Positions 28,006 through 38,019 of a stretch of 52,553 nucleotides of DNA are shown piece by piece; the stretch's first letter is position 1, and every line of letters begins with the position of its first letter. The DNA is from an uncultured Thermoguttaceae bacterium. GTDB lineage: Bacteria > Planctomycetota > Planctomycetia > Pirellulales > Thermoguttaceae. Below the pieces are notes generated by a model, which was not told where the DNA came from, did not search any database, and saw nothing but the letters and a program-made list of their open reading frames with translations. Made by a program: the position numbers and the translations under genes. The stretch covers positions 1 through 52,553 of the forward strand of contig CALIRO010000051.1 in the NCBI GenBank assembly GCA_938042245.1, written 5' to 3'.

Positions 28006-28165
28006 GTCATTCCCGCGCAAGCGGGAATCCAAAGGAGCCGAAATCCATCGGAAAAACGGGATCCCTGCTTGGGCAGGAAGAAGAGGCTCCGTCCTTCGGC
28101 TGAAATGTTACCGGGATTGCAGCTTTCGGATCAGTGCCCGGTTGCCTCGTTCGGCTGAAATGTTA
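28006..28165. repeat. Partial copies of the dispersed element (lgt-oxidoreductase gap)
   Basis: The gap carries a perfect ATTCCCGC hairpin with GCAA loop at 28010-28029, and two right-end sequences TTCGGCTGAAATGTTAC near 28095-28113 and 28149-28166. No left end is seen, so these are truncated or rearranged copies. Confidence 0.7.
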
Positions 28166-28263
28166 CGGAGATTTTTATCGGCAGGTGCAGGAAAAGATAC
28201 GTTCTGTTTTCTTTCGGTTTCTTTCCCATTTAACTCAAAGGATACGTTCCGGGAGCCTTTGCT

Positions 28264-29670
28264 ATGAAAGAACCCTTTTGGTCCGATTCCGAACGTGGCT
28301 GGGCGATGCATCGGCGGGATTGGTTACGGCTTGTTGGTATGGGCGGGGCGGCGGCGGGCCTAGGTGTTTGGCCTACCGGCGAAGTTCTGCCAGCCGATGT
28401 CGGTGAGCCGGGCGGCTTTCAAAGTTCTATCCTTGCTAAGAATAAAGTCCAAGAAAATCGGGCCAACCCCACGGTCGTCGATGGCCGGGTCATCCAGCCC
28501 CAGCGAGAATTGCCCATCTTGCATCGGACGGATGTGCTGGTCGTTGGCGGGGGACCGGCCGGCGTCTGTGCTGCGATTGCCGCCAAACGGGCCGGCGCCG
28601 ATGTTACCCTAGTGGAGCGATACGGACATTTCGGCGGCCTTTGGTCCGGCGGCTTGGTGCTCCTAGTGGTCGGCCATATTGTTCAAGGGGGCAAACAGGT
28701 CTGCCAGGGGATCGGCGAGGAGATCATGCGTCGGCTGGACAAGCTCGACGGCGCCATTATCAACCGTCGGCCCGGCTCGAATCCTACCGTCGATGCCGAG
28801 GCCGTCAAATATGTGATGGTCGAAATGATTGACGAGGCCGGACTGAAGGTCTTTTTGCACTCCTGGTGCGCCGACGTCATTATGACCGACAACAAAGTGC
28901 AAGGCGTAGTGATCGAGAGTAAATCCGGCCGTCAGGCCATTTTGGCCAAAGTGGTGGTCGATGCCACTGGCGATGGCGACGTGTTTGCCGCCGCCGGCGC
29001 GGAGTTCGAGCACCGCTCGCACAATATCGGCCTGGTGAGCCGGATCGGCAACCTCGACCGCGTCGATCCCGAGAAGGCCAGACCGTCGCCAAAACCCCGG
29101 CTGCTGGGAAGTCCCACTCCGGTACCTGGCGTGAACTGGGTCAACATGCTCGGCCCAGAAGAAGACGGCCTGGATGTGAACGTGCTCACCCGGCTGGAGA
29201 TGCAGCATCGGAAGTTCATTTGGCGGCACATGCAGAAGGTGCGGGCCACGCCGGGATATGAAAAAGTGTATCTTATGGAAACGGCCCCCCAACTGGGCGT
29301 GCGCATTACCCGGGTCTTGCAAGGACTTGCGACCGTCCGACTGGAGGACTTGAAAAACGGAAGCAAGTTTTCGGATGTGATCGGCGTGGGCGGTTCGTCC
29401 AACGGCAAGCACGGCCCCTGGCAAATCCCCTACGGCGCCCTGGTGCCTGTGAAGGTGGATAACATCCTGGCGGCGGGCCGGTGCATTAGCGCCGAAATCC
29501 GCATGGCCGATCTGGTCCGCTTGATCCCGAATTGTTTTGTAACCGGTCATGCGGCCGGTGTGGCTGCGGCGGTGGCCGTCCAAGACGGCTGTCTGCCCCG
29601 CCAGGTCGATGTCGCCAAGGTCCAAAAAATCCTCCGCCAGCAGGAAGCCTACCTGGGCGACGACACATGA
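28264..29670 (+). CDS. Tat-exported FAD-dependent oxidoreductase
   Basis: The 468-residue product begins with a short basic leader and MHRRDWLRLVGMGGAAAGLG, a twin-arginine signal, so it is probably periplasmic. The ATG at 28264 follows GGGAG by about 8 bases. Residues about 90-125 are the FAD-binding Rossmann motif (VLVVGGGPAGVCAAIAAKRA, then an acidic residue in VTLVERYG). VVVDATGDGDVFAAAGAEF and VDNILAAGRCISAE are the second FAD contacts of the FAD_oxidored family, which is expanded in planctomycetes. The substrate is unknown. Confidence 0.88.
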   Translation: MKEPFWSDSERGWAMHRRDWLRLVGMGGAAAGLGVWPTGEVLPADVGEPGGFQSSILAKNKVQENRANPTVVDGRVIQPQRELPILHRTDVLVVGGGPAGVCAAIAAKRAGADVTLVERYGHFGGLWSGGLVLLVVGHIVQGGKQVCQGIGEEIMRRLDKLDGAIINRRPGSNPTVDAEAVKYVMVEMIDEAGLKVFLHSWCADVIMTDNKVQGVVIESKSGRQAILAKVVVDATGDGDVFAAAGAEFEHRSHNIGLVSRIGNLDRVDPEKARPSPKPRLLGSPTPVPGVNWVNMLGPEEDGLDVNVLTRLEMQHRKFIWRHMQKVRATPGYEKVYLMETAPQLGVRITRVLQGLATVRLEDLKNGSKFSDVIGVGGSSNGKHGPWQIPYGALVPVKVDNILAAGRCISAEIRMADLVRLIPNCFVTGHAAGVAAAVAVQDGCLPRQVDVAKVQKILRQQEAYLGDDT

Positions 29671-29683
29671 ACAAAAATACATC

Positions 29684-29845
29684 TTAGTCGGTCAGACGGA
29701 GTTGTAACTGAGTCTCTCAGTCGGAGGTGATCGCCCTCTAACAGACGGCGCTTGGAACCTGAGTCTGTCCGACGGAGCCAGCGCCGTCTGACAGGCGGCC
29801 TTCCAGAGGGGCGTTCCGGACGGCGTTCCACCGGGCGGGAGCCCC
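29684..29845. repeat. CGTCTG/CAGACG hairpin repeat cluster
   Basis: CAGACGGCGCT (29742-29752) pairs perfectly with AGCGCCGTCTG (29780-29790). Several further GTCAGACGG and CCGTCTGAC copies flank it. It fills most of the gap before the polyferredoxin gene and belongs to the same family as the hairpins at 12.5 and 45.7 kb. Confidence 0.75.
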
Positions 29846-29900
29846 ATGTGCCAGAACGTTCCAACCCATCTGCCCTCTCCACCATGGGTGTACTCCCACC

Positions 29901-31619
29901 ATGAGCAGTACCACTACCTGTCCGAAAGACCTTTTGGCCGAGCTTACTCAGCAAGGCCAATCCCGTCGCCGCTGGCTGGTGGCCGGGCGTTGGCTGGTCC
30001 GGGTGGGCTGCTTGGTCATTCTGACGGCCATTCTGTGGCCCGGAGTGCAACTTTGGCCCACCAGCCTCCAGCCCGAAATCCCCCGATGGATTCAAACCTT
30101 GGAAAGCCCGGAGGCGGCCCGCTTGGTCCCGGCATTGAGCACCTGGATTGCCTTGTCGGCCCTACTGGCCTTGCATACAGTCGGCCTGACTGTGGGAGTG
30201 GGTTTGGCTCTCGGCCTGGTGGCTATGCTCCGGCCACGGTGGTTCTGCCGATGGATGTGTCCGATGGGCGTTTGCACGGAACTGGCGGGCCGGGCCGGTC
30301 GGTTGTGTCGGCTTCGGACGTTTCGGCTCTTTCCAGTCGGCCAATGGATTGCCCTGTTGACGCTGGCCGGGGCAGTGGTGGGCTATCCGCTTTTGCTCTG
30401 GATGGATCCGTTGGCCCTGTGGGCCGGTTGGATCACCCCGGCCAGCATTGACCTGGTCCCGTTTGAAGAGCCGACACTACCACCGACGCCCGCTGAGCTA
30501 TCCCAACAAACCCCTCTGGCTTCCCAAGCCGACTCGGCGATACAACCTGATCTGGCCATCCAAGCCGAACAGGCCACACAAACCAATCTGGCCACCTCAG
30601 CCGAGCAGGCCGAATGGATCGTCCGCCCTGCCAATCAAAACTGGTTTGCTGTGGGGGCGGCGGCAGTGCTGGTGCTAAGTTTCCTTTTGCCGGGGCTTTG
30701 GTGCGGTCGGCTTTGTCCGTTGGGCGGTTTACAGGAAATCCTCTGGCAACTGCGTCAAATGGCCCTTGCACTAGGCAAAGGGTTGAATCGACTTTTCCGG
30801 CGCCGTATGGCCAGCGAATCCAAAATGGCTGGAGATGCTGAACTGAGCAAAAAGGTGGTTGGACTTTTTCGGTCGGAATCGAAGCCGGCTGTTGCCGGAG
30901 CCCTCGGGGTTGGCCAGGACAAACCGGCCGGAGAATTTTCCCGATCGGCCCCGGAGCAACTGCCATGCCAGCAAACGGCCGAATCGGGCTGGAAATTTGG
31001 TCGTCGGCTGGTATTGGCCGGACTAGGGGGAGCGGTTTGGGCAGGCTGGACCCGTTGGCTTCGAGGCGCACCCCCCAAACTGCTCCGACCACTGGAGTCC
31101 GTATGGAGCGGTTGGGGCCGCCGGGCTGGCCCAAGCCCCTCGAAACCGCTCCGGCCGCCCGGGGCTGCTGATGAGAGCTGCTTTACTGGCCTTTGTATCC
31201 GCTGCGGCAATTGCATCCGGGCCTGCCCAAGCCGGATCATCCTGCCCGACGGCGCCCGGCATGGGCTAGCCGGTTTTTTGGCCCCAGTCCTCTATCTGGA
31301 CAAAGACTATTGCCGGGAGGACTGCAACCGATGCACCCTATCCTGTCCCAGCGGGGCCTTGCAACCGGTTCTGTTGAGCGAAAAGCCAAAGGTGCGGATC
31401 GGCCTGGCCCATGTCGATATGGACCGCTGCATGTTGGCCGAAGCCAGGGAATGCTTCATCTGTCGGGAGCGCTGCCCGTACCAGGCCATCCGCACCCAGT
31501 TTTCACCGATTACCTACATCGTGGAAGTGCAGATCGACCCGGCCCGATGCAACGGCTGCGGCGCCTGCCAAGTTGCATGCCCCACCTGGCCAAGGGCCAT
31601 CGTCGTCCAGCCTCTGTGA
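29901..31619 (+). CDS. NapH/NosR-type membrane polyferredoxin fused to a NapG-like ferredoxin
   Basis: The 572-residue membrane protein has hydrophobic helices in its first 250 residues, with two NapH-type cysteine motifs at membrane edges (RWMCPMGVCTELAG and LWCGRLCPLGGLQ). Residues about 190-240 are a Gln/Ala/Thr-rich linker. After residue 370 comes FGRRLVLAGLGGAVWAGW, an RR-hydrophobic stretch like a Tat signal inside the chain. The C-terminus then holds four [4Fe-4S] motifs (CIRCGNCIRACP, CNRCTLSCP, CFICRERCP, CNGCGACQVACP). NapH and NapG are normally separate proteins that pass quinol electrons to periplasmic reductases. The partner may be the upstream FAD oxidoreductase, but a repeat-filled gap separates them. 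The ATG at 29901 has no clear ribosome site. Confidence 0.88.
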   Translation: MSSTTTCPKDLLAELTQQGQSRRRWLVAGRWLVRVGCLVILTAILWPGVQLWPTSLQPEIPRWIQTLESPEAARLVPALSTWIALSALLALHTVGLTVGVGLALGLVAMLRPRWFCRWMCPMGVCTELAGRAGRLCRLRTFRLFPVGQWIALLTLAGAVVGYPLLLWMDPLALWAGWITPASIDLVPFEEPTLPPTPAELSQQTPLASQADSAIQPDLAIQAEQATQTNLATSAEQAEWIVRPANQNWFAVGAAAVLVLSFLLPGLWCGRLCPLGGLQEILWQLRQMALALGKGLNRLFRRRMASESKMAGDAELSKKVVGLFRSESKPAVAGALGVGQDKPAGEFSRSAPEQLPCQQTAESGWKFGRRLVLAGLGGAVWAGWTRWLRGAPPKLLRPLESVWSGWGRRAGPSPSKPLRPPGAADESCFTGLCIRCGNCIRACPSRIILPDGARHGLAGFLAPVLYLDKDYCREDCNRCTLSCPSGALQPVLLSEKPKVRIGLAHVDMDRCMLAEARECFICRERCPYQAIRTQFSPITYIVEVQIDPARCNGCGACQVACPTWPRAIVVQPL

Positions 31620-31946
31620 ACGGGCCCGCCTTGGCAAGGTCCCTACGTGCCGAATAGCTCTAACCTCGACTGCCCCCAGGTTCTTTGACCGCTTCGCCCT
31701 TGGAAATGCTTCTTAGCATCGCCTCTTCTCCCCCCAACGGGGGGAATGTTGTTGAACGCATTGGTTCCATTGGCAACTCGTCACTGGCTTGGTTCCATCC
31801 GGCCTCTAACGGAAGCAGCAATTTTGTTGACAGAAAAGATCAAGCCAATTACTTTAGAAGAAAATGTGTAGGAGAAGGCTGGCAAACTCTTGTTGGGCCT
31901 TCTGGTCGGTGGGTATGCAAGGGTTCTTTTGCTGAAGGGGGATCCT

Positions 31947-33527
31947 ATGAAGCGGATGCAAGTGGTTTGGGAGTCTAGGTTTGTTTTTGGACCAAGGGGT
32001 TGGAATCGGGCGGCAGTCATGGCAGGCCTCGTGGCAACGGTCTTGGTTTCGACGGCCCAGGCAGGACCGGTGGGGCTTTGGCAATTTGAATCGGCTAGCG
32101 GCAGCACCCTGCTGCTTACGCCCAACGAGGTGCCCGGCGGGGCGCCCGGCGTGCTCAACAACGGCGCCCAGATCGTCTATGACAATGACCGGGCAAGCTA
32201 TGTCGTTGAAACCGACGGTACAAATGACTATGTCAAGGCCGGCGCCATCGTCCAGCTCCTGTAATCGGCCACCGATTTCACCTGGGCCTTCTGGGCGAAA
32301 CAACACCCAAGCCAAGGGGTCAACCTGGAGGTCATCCTAGGCAATCGCTGGAACATCGGCGGCGGGACCGATTATTTTATGAAGTTCACTCCGCTTCAGA
32401 TGGAATACTATCATGGGGGCGTTAACGATGTGATTGACTATGCCGATATTCCCTCGGACAATGTCTGGCGTCATCATGCGGTAGTCAAACAGGGCACTAC
32501 GCTCTTCTACTATCGGGACGGTGTACTTCAAAATACCAGGACTGTTACCGGCAATATGCTTGCTATGCCGTTCTATGTGGCGGGCGATCCCTATGGCGAA
32601 TGTTGGCAGGGCCGGATCGACGATGTCTTTTTAGCCAACCAGGCCCTCTCGCCGGCGGAAATCCAGCAGGTCAAAGCAGGCAATTTTGCTCCATTTGTCT
32701 CGCCGCCTCAATTCCCACTGATCCAGGACACCTTCCCAGGGCCAACTATTAATAACCTTACCTGGAACGTCATTGAAAAAGGATTAGAAAAGGAAGGCCC
32801 CGGCACAGCGGGCACCATCCAGGCCTCGATCAACTCCGACGGCCAATTGGTCATCAGCGGCACGGCCAACACGAACTACTGGGGCGGCATTACCCTCCGA
32901 TCCGCCCAGACCTTCCCCAGGGATCAACGGACCGTCTTTGCCGTCGAACGGCTGTCTCTGGACGGCACCGGCACCGCCTATCGCTCCAGCATCTGGATTT
33001 GGGGCGATAGCGGCCATTATCTCCACTTCTCGCAGAATGCAGGCGAAAACGGCTGGCAGTACAACTGGAATGACCAAGGCGGCCTTGGCGGCAATCCAGT
33101 CGGTGGCGGCGTGAATATCGGAATGTTGGACCGGCTGGACGCGGACCGGGGCGCCCACGGCATGATGCTGGTCTTTAATCCCCTGGGCGACTTGCCCACC
33201 CATGTGATGATCGAAATGTATCTGGACAACCAGTTGGTGGCCTCGCAAGAGTTTACCAATTGGACGCCCCAGCAGTTCTACGTAATGATCACCGGTCAGG
33301 CCCGAATGTCGGGCGATACGGTAACTGCCCTCTTCGATAATGTTTGGGTCTGGGTGCCGGAGCCGAGCAGCTACCTGCTGGCTAGCATCGGCCTTGGCCT
33401 ATTCTCCCTGACAGCCCTGCGGCGAAAACGGCAGCGGACCCTCGGAAGTTTCCCCCCAGAAAGCCACTGTTTGACCATCATAACCGATCGGTTTGACCGA
33501 AAAGGGAGGTGCCACCCCCTAGTTTAG
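31947..33527 (+). pseudogene. LamG-domain PEP-CTERM surface protein interrupted by an in-frame TAA
   Basis: The ATG at 31947 follows AAGGGGG and opens a signal peptide ending VSTAQA. A LamG/concanavalin-like domain begins at GLWQFESASG but stops at TAA 32262-32264. The same frame continues without another stop: the next 38 codons read SATDFTWAFWAKQHP and complete the LamG domain, followed by a second beta-rich domain and a PEP-CTERM sorting signal (VWVPEPSSYLLASIGLG, a hydrophobic helix, then basic residues). One substitution, such as CAA or GAA to TAA, explains the break. It may be a true nonsense mutation, readthrough or a sequence error. Intact, it would be an exported, exosortase-processed protein of about 526 residues. 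Confidence 0.8.
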
Positions 33528-33684
33528 AGGGGCATCTTCCGTCCTACGGAAGTCGTTTGGTAAAATTTGATTTGATTTCTGGATAGCTCTGGGATGTCAA
33601 CGGGGAAATGAACAGCCTTTGCCGTCTATCCTTCAGAACTGTTCATTTTTATAAGTCCAAAAGTCGTGGGACGCTTAGATTTTT

Positions 33685-34052
33685 GTAATATTTCAGCCAA
33701 GTGACGGTGGTTCCTTTTTTAGGGAGAATGCTTCCGAGTGTGGCTGCCGCGTAAGCGGCAGTCCAGAAATTCCCCTCTCCCCTGGAGTGGGAGAGGGTTA
33801 GGGTGAGGGGGAAAAGGTGCTTCCGGTTGCTTGGAGGCCGTGCGTGTCAACGTGTTCTCTGTTCCCCATCCCCCGGCCAACCTATTGGTTGGCCAGACTC
33901 TCCCGTTCCAGGGGAGAGGCGATGGACAAAGGAGCAGCTCAAGGAGCCTGGGTTCCCGCTTGCGCGGGAATGACAAAGCAGGCAACGCCAAGGCGTCCTG
34001 GCTTCCTGCTTTCGCAGCAGTGGCAGGTTGCATCATTCGGCTGAAATATTAC
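33685..34052. repeat. Dispersed inverted-repeat element, copy C, enlarged
   Basis: The left end GTAATATTTCAGCCAAGTGA and right end TCATTCGGCTGAAATATTAC are inverted copies with 2 mismatches in 20. The hairpin at 33744-33761 has the stem CTGCCGC/GCGGCAG with a GTAA loop, so both stem sides differ from other copies together. About 200 extra bases with CCTCTCCC/GGGAGAGG pieces and a reversed hairpin (33952-33971) sit in the middle. Confidence 0.75.
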
Positions 34053-34094
34053 GGATTTCTAAAGGAGTTACCAACTCATTGCGAAAGGTTGTGG

Positions 34095-34376
34095 GTGGAA
34101 ATCCTTTTGGATGCTCATGTACTGCAGCGTGCGGAGGAGCGGGGGACTGATAAAGCAGAAATTGAAGATGTTCTCTTGACGGGATTTCCTATCCCTGCCA
34201 AACATGGTCGTCAGGGAAAAGCCAAAGTGTATCCATTTCGCCAAACACGGCACGGAAAATATTACGAGCAAAAACGAGTCGAAGTCATCTACACAGTGGA
34301 AAAGCAGGCCCTTATTGCGATTACCGTGTATGTCTTCTACGGAACCTGGGAACACACCCATGCAGATCCAATATAA
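34095..34376 (+). CDS. DUF4258 family protein
   Basis: The GTG at 34095 is chosen because AAAGG lies 6 bases upstream; the frame is open further left only through repeat DNA. The 93-residue product has the DUF4258 pattern: ILLDAHVLQRAEERG (the His and Arg of HAxxRmxeRg), then a three-stranded beta part with VEVIYTVEKQALIAITVYV. DUF4258 proteins resemble RelE/BrnT-type small toxins. The next gene overlaps by 17 bases, as in toxin-antitoxin pairs. Confidence 0.75.
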   Translation: MEILLDAHVLQRAEERGTDKAEIEDVLLTGFPIPAKHGRQGKAKVYPFRQTRHGKYYEQKRVEVIYTVEKQALIAITVYVFYGTWEHTHADPI

Positions 34377-34575
34377 TCCCCACACCGATCTGCTCTATCT
34401 GAGGTTTGACCATCGGAAACAACCGGTGGTTAATCGTCGGCTTAGTGAAGACATTGTCTTGGATATCGGAGAAGACGACAAAATTGTAGGCATTGAAATT
34501 CTAAGGGCTTCCGAACATCTCCGTTTGGAAGGCCTTTTGCCCATCTCCTACTCGATTGCATCCGAAAAACAGTAA
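34360..34575 (+). CDS. DUF2283 family protein
   Basis: The 71-residue product is a typical short DUF2283 protein: MQIQYNPHTDLLYLRFDH, SEDIVLDIGEDDKIVGIEIL. The ATG at 34360 lies inside the last codons of the DUF4258 gene (17-base overlap), indicating translational coupling. DUF4258/DUF2283 pairs are common in bacteria and are often proposed, though not firmly shown, to be toxin-antitoxin modules. Confidence 0.8.
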   Translation: MQIQYNPHTDLLYLRFDHRKQPVVNRRLSEDIVLDIGEDDKIVGIEILRASEHLRLEGLLPISYSIASEKQ

Positions 34576-34669
34576 GAGTGGCGTGCCGAGGCCTTCCGGG
34601 GCTTTTGTTCTCCGCAAACCGACGAGCCGTTCGGCAGGCCATATAAACACTTGACAGGGAGGGGTGTTC

Positions 34670-35748
34670 ATGCCAAGGCAATGGCCGAATAGGTTGAGTG
34701 TAAGATGGGATGAAATATTGTCCCCACGAAGTCCGTTCCACCTTGAGCGCCGTGCTTTTACCCTGGTGGAGCTTTTGGTCGTCATTACGATCATCGGAAT
34801 TTTGATTGCTCTGCTTTTGCCGGCGGTGCAGTCGGCCCGGGAGGCGGCCCGACGCATCCAGTGCACTAACAATCTCAAACAGATTGCCCTGGCCATGCTC
34901 AACCATGAGCAGACCTATGGGTTCTTTCCCACCGGCGGTTGGGGTTGGGGCTGGATCGGCGATCCGGACCGGGGCGCCAACTATCGACAGCCGGGCGGCT
35001 GGGTGTTTAATGTCCTCCGTTTCTCGAACAACAGGCCCTCTATAACCTCCAATCCGGCCGAAGTGCTTCGACCAATCCCACGCGCACTGCAGCAGCTGCT
35101 CAGATGATTTCCACGGCGCTGGCGGTCTTTAACTGTCCCACCCGCCGACGGGCCGCTCTCTATCCTCACTGGGGCTTCCAGTACAAGTTTGCCGATCCGG
35201 TCTCCCAGGTGGCCAAATCCGATTACGCCGCCAACGGAGGCGATAAAATCACCCATCCCGGGAGCATGGGGCTTTGGCCGGATCACTGTTATAACAGCGA
35301 TTGCGGCCCCAGCTCCCTGCCAGACGAGGCTACCTTGCAACAAAAAGCCCAGGCGGTTCTGGCTTATAATCCCACCGGCATTGTCCATCCGTTAAGCATG
35401 GTTACCATGGGCGAAATCCGCGACGGCACGAGCAACACCTATCTGGTGGGCGAAAAATACGTCTGCCCCGATTGGTACATGACCGGCCAAGATGGCGGCG
35501 ATAATGAAACTATGTATGTCGGCCTGAATGAGGATAACACCCGTTGGGGCAGCACCAACTATCCGCCTTGGCGGGACCAGCCCGGCTATGCTCTTCGACT
35601 TACTTTCGGCAGCGCTCATCCCAGCGGGGTCAATATGGCCTTTTGCGACGGCTCGGTCCGCTCGATTAGCTTCTCTATCGATCGGACGATCCACCAGCGA
35701 CTGGCCAACCGCCGGGACGGCCAAGCGGTGGATGCCAGCCAATTCTAA
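34670..35748 (+). pseudogene. DUF1559 prepilin-like protein with a frameshift
   Basis: The ATG at 34670 follows GGGAGG. The N-terminus has the type IV pilin/pseudopilin motif [20 protein letters not shown], then the DUF1559 signature [21 protein letters not shown]. Near 35017-35018 the frame is lost: adding one C there restores [14 protein letters not shown] and leads without break into [15 protein letters not shown] and the C-terminal HPSGVNMAFCDGSVR (the H-X9-DG motif). DUF1559 proteins are greatly expanded in planctomycetes and are thought to be surface pseudopilins. The one-base deficit may be a real mutation or a sequence error. Confidence 0.85.
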
Positions 35749-36493
35749 CCGCCCTCGACGCCGCCGGACCTATTCCACCCCTTACCCCAGTGGGCCCTCG
35801 TTGGTCTGACAAGCTTGCCTTTTGCCCCAAACATCTCTGGATGGAGTTCTGGTCGTATCGGGGATTACTACTTCTGGGGGGCTTGAAATAATCCCTTCCA
35901 AAATCTGCCTGAATAATGGACTTAACTCATTAAAAGTCAATAGGTTAGCAAAAAGATTTTTTGAAAGTTCTCAGGTAGAAGGGGCAACTGGCCACAATTT
36001 CTACAAATTTTTCTGATTTTTTTGGAAAAATTTTGGCCGCATCCTTGCCTGCCTCAGGCCCAAGTAGATACAATAATGCAAACAATCACATTTGGATCAT
36101 CCTATGGATCAAAAGGCGATAGACCAAAGGCAGTAACTCGTAGAGGTTCGAGTGGGTTTTAGTCGTCGTAGGGGGAGGCAAAGCTTCCAGACTTAGACCC
36201 TCTAAAAAGATCACCTTTCCTGCTAATTTCCGCCCGGTAGGGGGGGCTGGTGGGAGCGGAGGTAACTTCATTTTGTTAGTGCGTCGCAAAAGTCCTAGGG
36301 TATCATTTATCTGAATTATACAAATGTCCACAAAAAGAGGACGCGAGCATCCAGAAGCAAAGCACTTATTGAAACCCTAAAGCGTGCAGGGCCCCACGCG
36401 TACTTAGGTTTGTTCGTGCGATGTGGTACAAGTTGCTCGGCATCAATGCCTGAGCACAGGTAGCTCTGTATACACTATTGCAGAGGAAGTAAA
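35749..36493. other. 745-base AT-rich gap
   Basis: This stretch is AT-rich, with poly-T and poly-A runs near 36000-36035 that could form an AATTTTT-type hairpin. A minus-strand frame at 36086-36331 (81 codons) has no ribosome site and no known motifs and is not called. No repeat copy of the two dispersed families is seen. Confidence 0.4.
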
Positions 36494-37207
36494 ATGAACA
36501 GTTCGAGAAACTGGTTCGTTGGTTTGACGATTATTGCAGCAATGGCGTGCCCTAGTGCAAACGCCTTCGGAAACCTATTGTCCGACGCGAGTTTTGAGAA
36601 TGCCATCAATCCGCTTCCGGGGCTTGCTTCAGTGGTTGGGCCGCCGTTCTCCCCTGGTTTCTGGGGGACAGAGGGGGGCGGTGAGGTCCCCGCCGAGAAT
36701 GGCATCACCCCCGCTCATCTGCAGCACATGCTTTATATGTATAATGCTGGCGGCGCGGTTACTCAGACATTCCAAGCCGTGGACGTAAGCTCCTTTGCAA
36801 CGGCCATTGACTCTGGCCAAGCGATAGCCGACTTCCGGGCGCTGGTGAACACCTACCTGACCGGGCAGGTATTCGTTCCCGGACTGCTCTTCTATGCGGG
36901 TCCCAACGATTGGGGGTCTCACATCGGATCATGGTTCGGGAATTTGTGGCTGGATTCCGATCCGGCTACATGGGAGATTTTCGCCGTCTCTGCGCCTCTT
37001 CCTGTCAACACGCGCTGGATTGTCGTGCAACTCGGCTATAGTAATTCCTACCTGCCACGGGACGGGCGAGCATACGTCGATGCGGTGGGTCTGGATATCA
37101 GAATAGTTCCCGAACCTGCCTCGGTGATGGTTTTCGGTTTAGGGGGAGCTTGCCTGGTAGGCTGGGCGTACTTGGCGAGGCGTCGGCGTCACAGGACGCC
37201 TCGGTAA
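36494..37207 (+). CDS. PEP-CTERM surface protein
   Basis: The ATG at 36494 follows GAGGAAG by 5 bases. The 237-residue product has a signal peptide (cleavage after PSANA), a beta-rich middle beginning NLLSDASFENAINPLPG as in carbohydrate-binding-like PEP-CTERM proteins, and a C-terminal sorting signal: IVPEPASVMVFGLGGACLVGW followed by ARRRRHR. It would be exported and processed by an exosortase. Its flanking DNA is more AT-rich than the window average, so the gene may have arrived separately. Confidence 0.88.
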   Translation: MNSSRNWFVGLTIIAAMACPSANAFGNLLSDASFENAINPLPGLASVVGPPFSPGFWGTEGGGEVPAENGITPAHLQHMLYMYNAGGAVTQTFQAVDVSSFATAIDSGQAIADFRALVNTYLTGQVFVPGLLFYAGPNDWGSHIGSWFGNLWLDSDPATWEIFAVSAPLPVNTRWIVVQLGYSNSYLPRDGRAYVDAVGLDIRIVPEPASVMVFGLGGACLVGWAYLARRRRHRTPR

Positions 37208-37432
37208 CCTGCTCCTTTTTCCCATGTTGAAGGACGAAATTGTATCGGAAGCACTCGGCAACCATCTAGCTGCGCCATCGCGTTCTCATACAGGGTCGGC
37301 CGTTCGGTCCACATACCTCCAGGCTCCCTGCCAACCGGCAGAGGTCTGCCGTCCAGCATGCAAGTGGCTCGGCAAAGGGCCGCTGCTGCGGTTCTGTTAT
37401 TTCTCCAAAACGGATGATTAGTCCACGTATGA

Positions 37433-37810
37433 TTACTCTTCCAGAACGTACGTTCGGCGGCGGGCCGGACGCCGATACACCCGACGCCGAGGACGCACCG
37501 CCCCCTCGACAAACCAAAAACCGCCTAAAATCCGATAAAACACCAGCAGCACAAACGCCCCACCTGTGCCCGCTGCAAAACCCACCAGACTAATCGGCGA
37601 AACCCGTGCCCCTTCGTAAAAGTAGCTCAGCACGGCACAGCCAAGCACGGTGCCGGCAATACCCATCAGCAGCGTGGCGACAGCCCCGCCTGGGTCTCGG
37701 CCCGGCATGATCGCCTTGGCCAGCAGGCCCACCAGGGTGCCAAACCCAACCCACATTAACACGTCATGGGCCAGGATTTGCACTTGTTCCATGAAGGCGG
37801 CTGAGTCCAT
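37433..37810 (-). CDS. GlsB/YeaQ/YmgE-family stress-associated membrane protein
   Basis: The 125-residue product has three to four membrane helices with the family pattern WVGFGTLVGLLAKAIMPGRD, GGAVATLLMGIAGTVLG and a third hydrophobic segment near residues 70-95. The C-terminal 25 residues are strongly basic (RPRRRVYRRPARRRTY), an extension not usual for the family. The ATG at 37810 follows AAGG by 8 bases. The function of the family is only loosely linked to stress responses. It is convergent with the PEP-CTERM gene. Confidence 0.82.
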   Translation of the reverse strand: MDSAAFMEQVQILAHDVLMWVGFGTLVGLLAKAIMPGRDPGGAVATLLMGIAGTVLGCAVLSYFYEGARVSPISLVGFAAGTGGAFVLLVFYRILGGFWFVEGAVRPRRRVYRRPARRRTYVLEE

Positions 37811-38019
37811 AGAAAATACCTTGATATTGCACAGCTATTTCTCAGGATACTCCAACAGATCATAATTTAGGCAATTTACAAGTCCTGGGCAAATTAGGTA
37901 AACTAAGTTCCCCCTCCTCATAATTCCAGTTGTGCCATCTGCCCTTGCTGGTTATCGTCTGGACGCCTCAAAGCGTTTGGAAATCCTCTGGCGAACCCCA
38001 CTGCCAGGGGGAATTCCTA

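Noticed and set aside
28663..29682. 339-codon minus-strand open frame
   Set aside because: It lies opposite the FAD oxidoreductase gene, whose motifs and start site are clear; the antisense frame is a codon-bias shadow.
32262..32264. Selenocysteine or recoded stop in the LamG gene
   Set aside because: The stop is TAA, not TGA or TAG, so a point mutation, simple readthrough or sequence error is more likely.
36086..36331. 81-codon minus-strand frame in the AT-rich gap
   Set aside because: It has a poor start context and no recognisable features.
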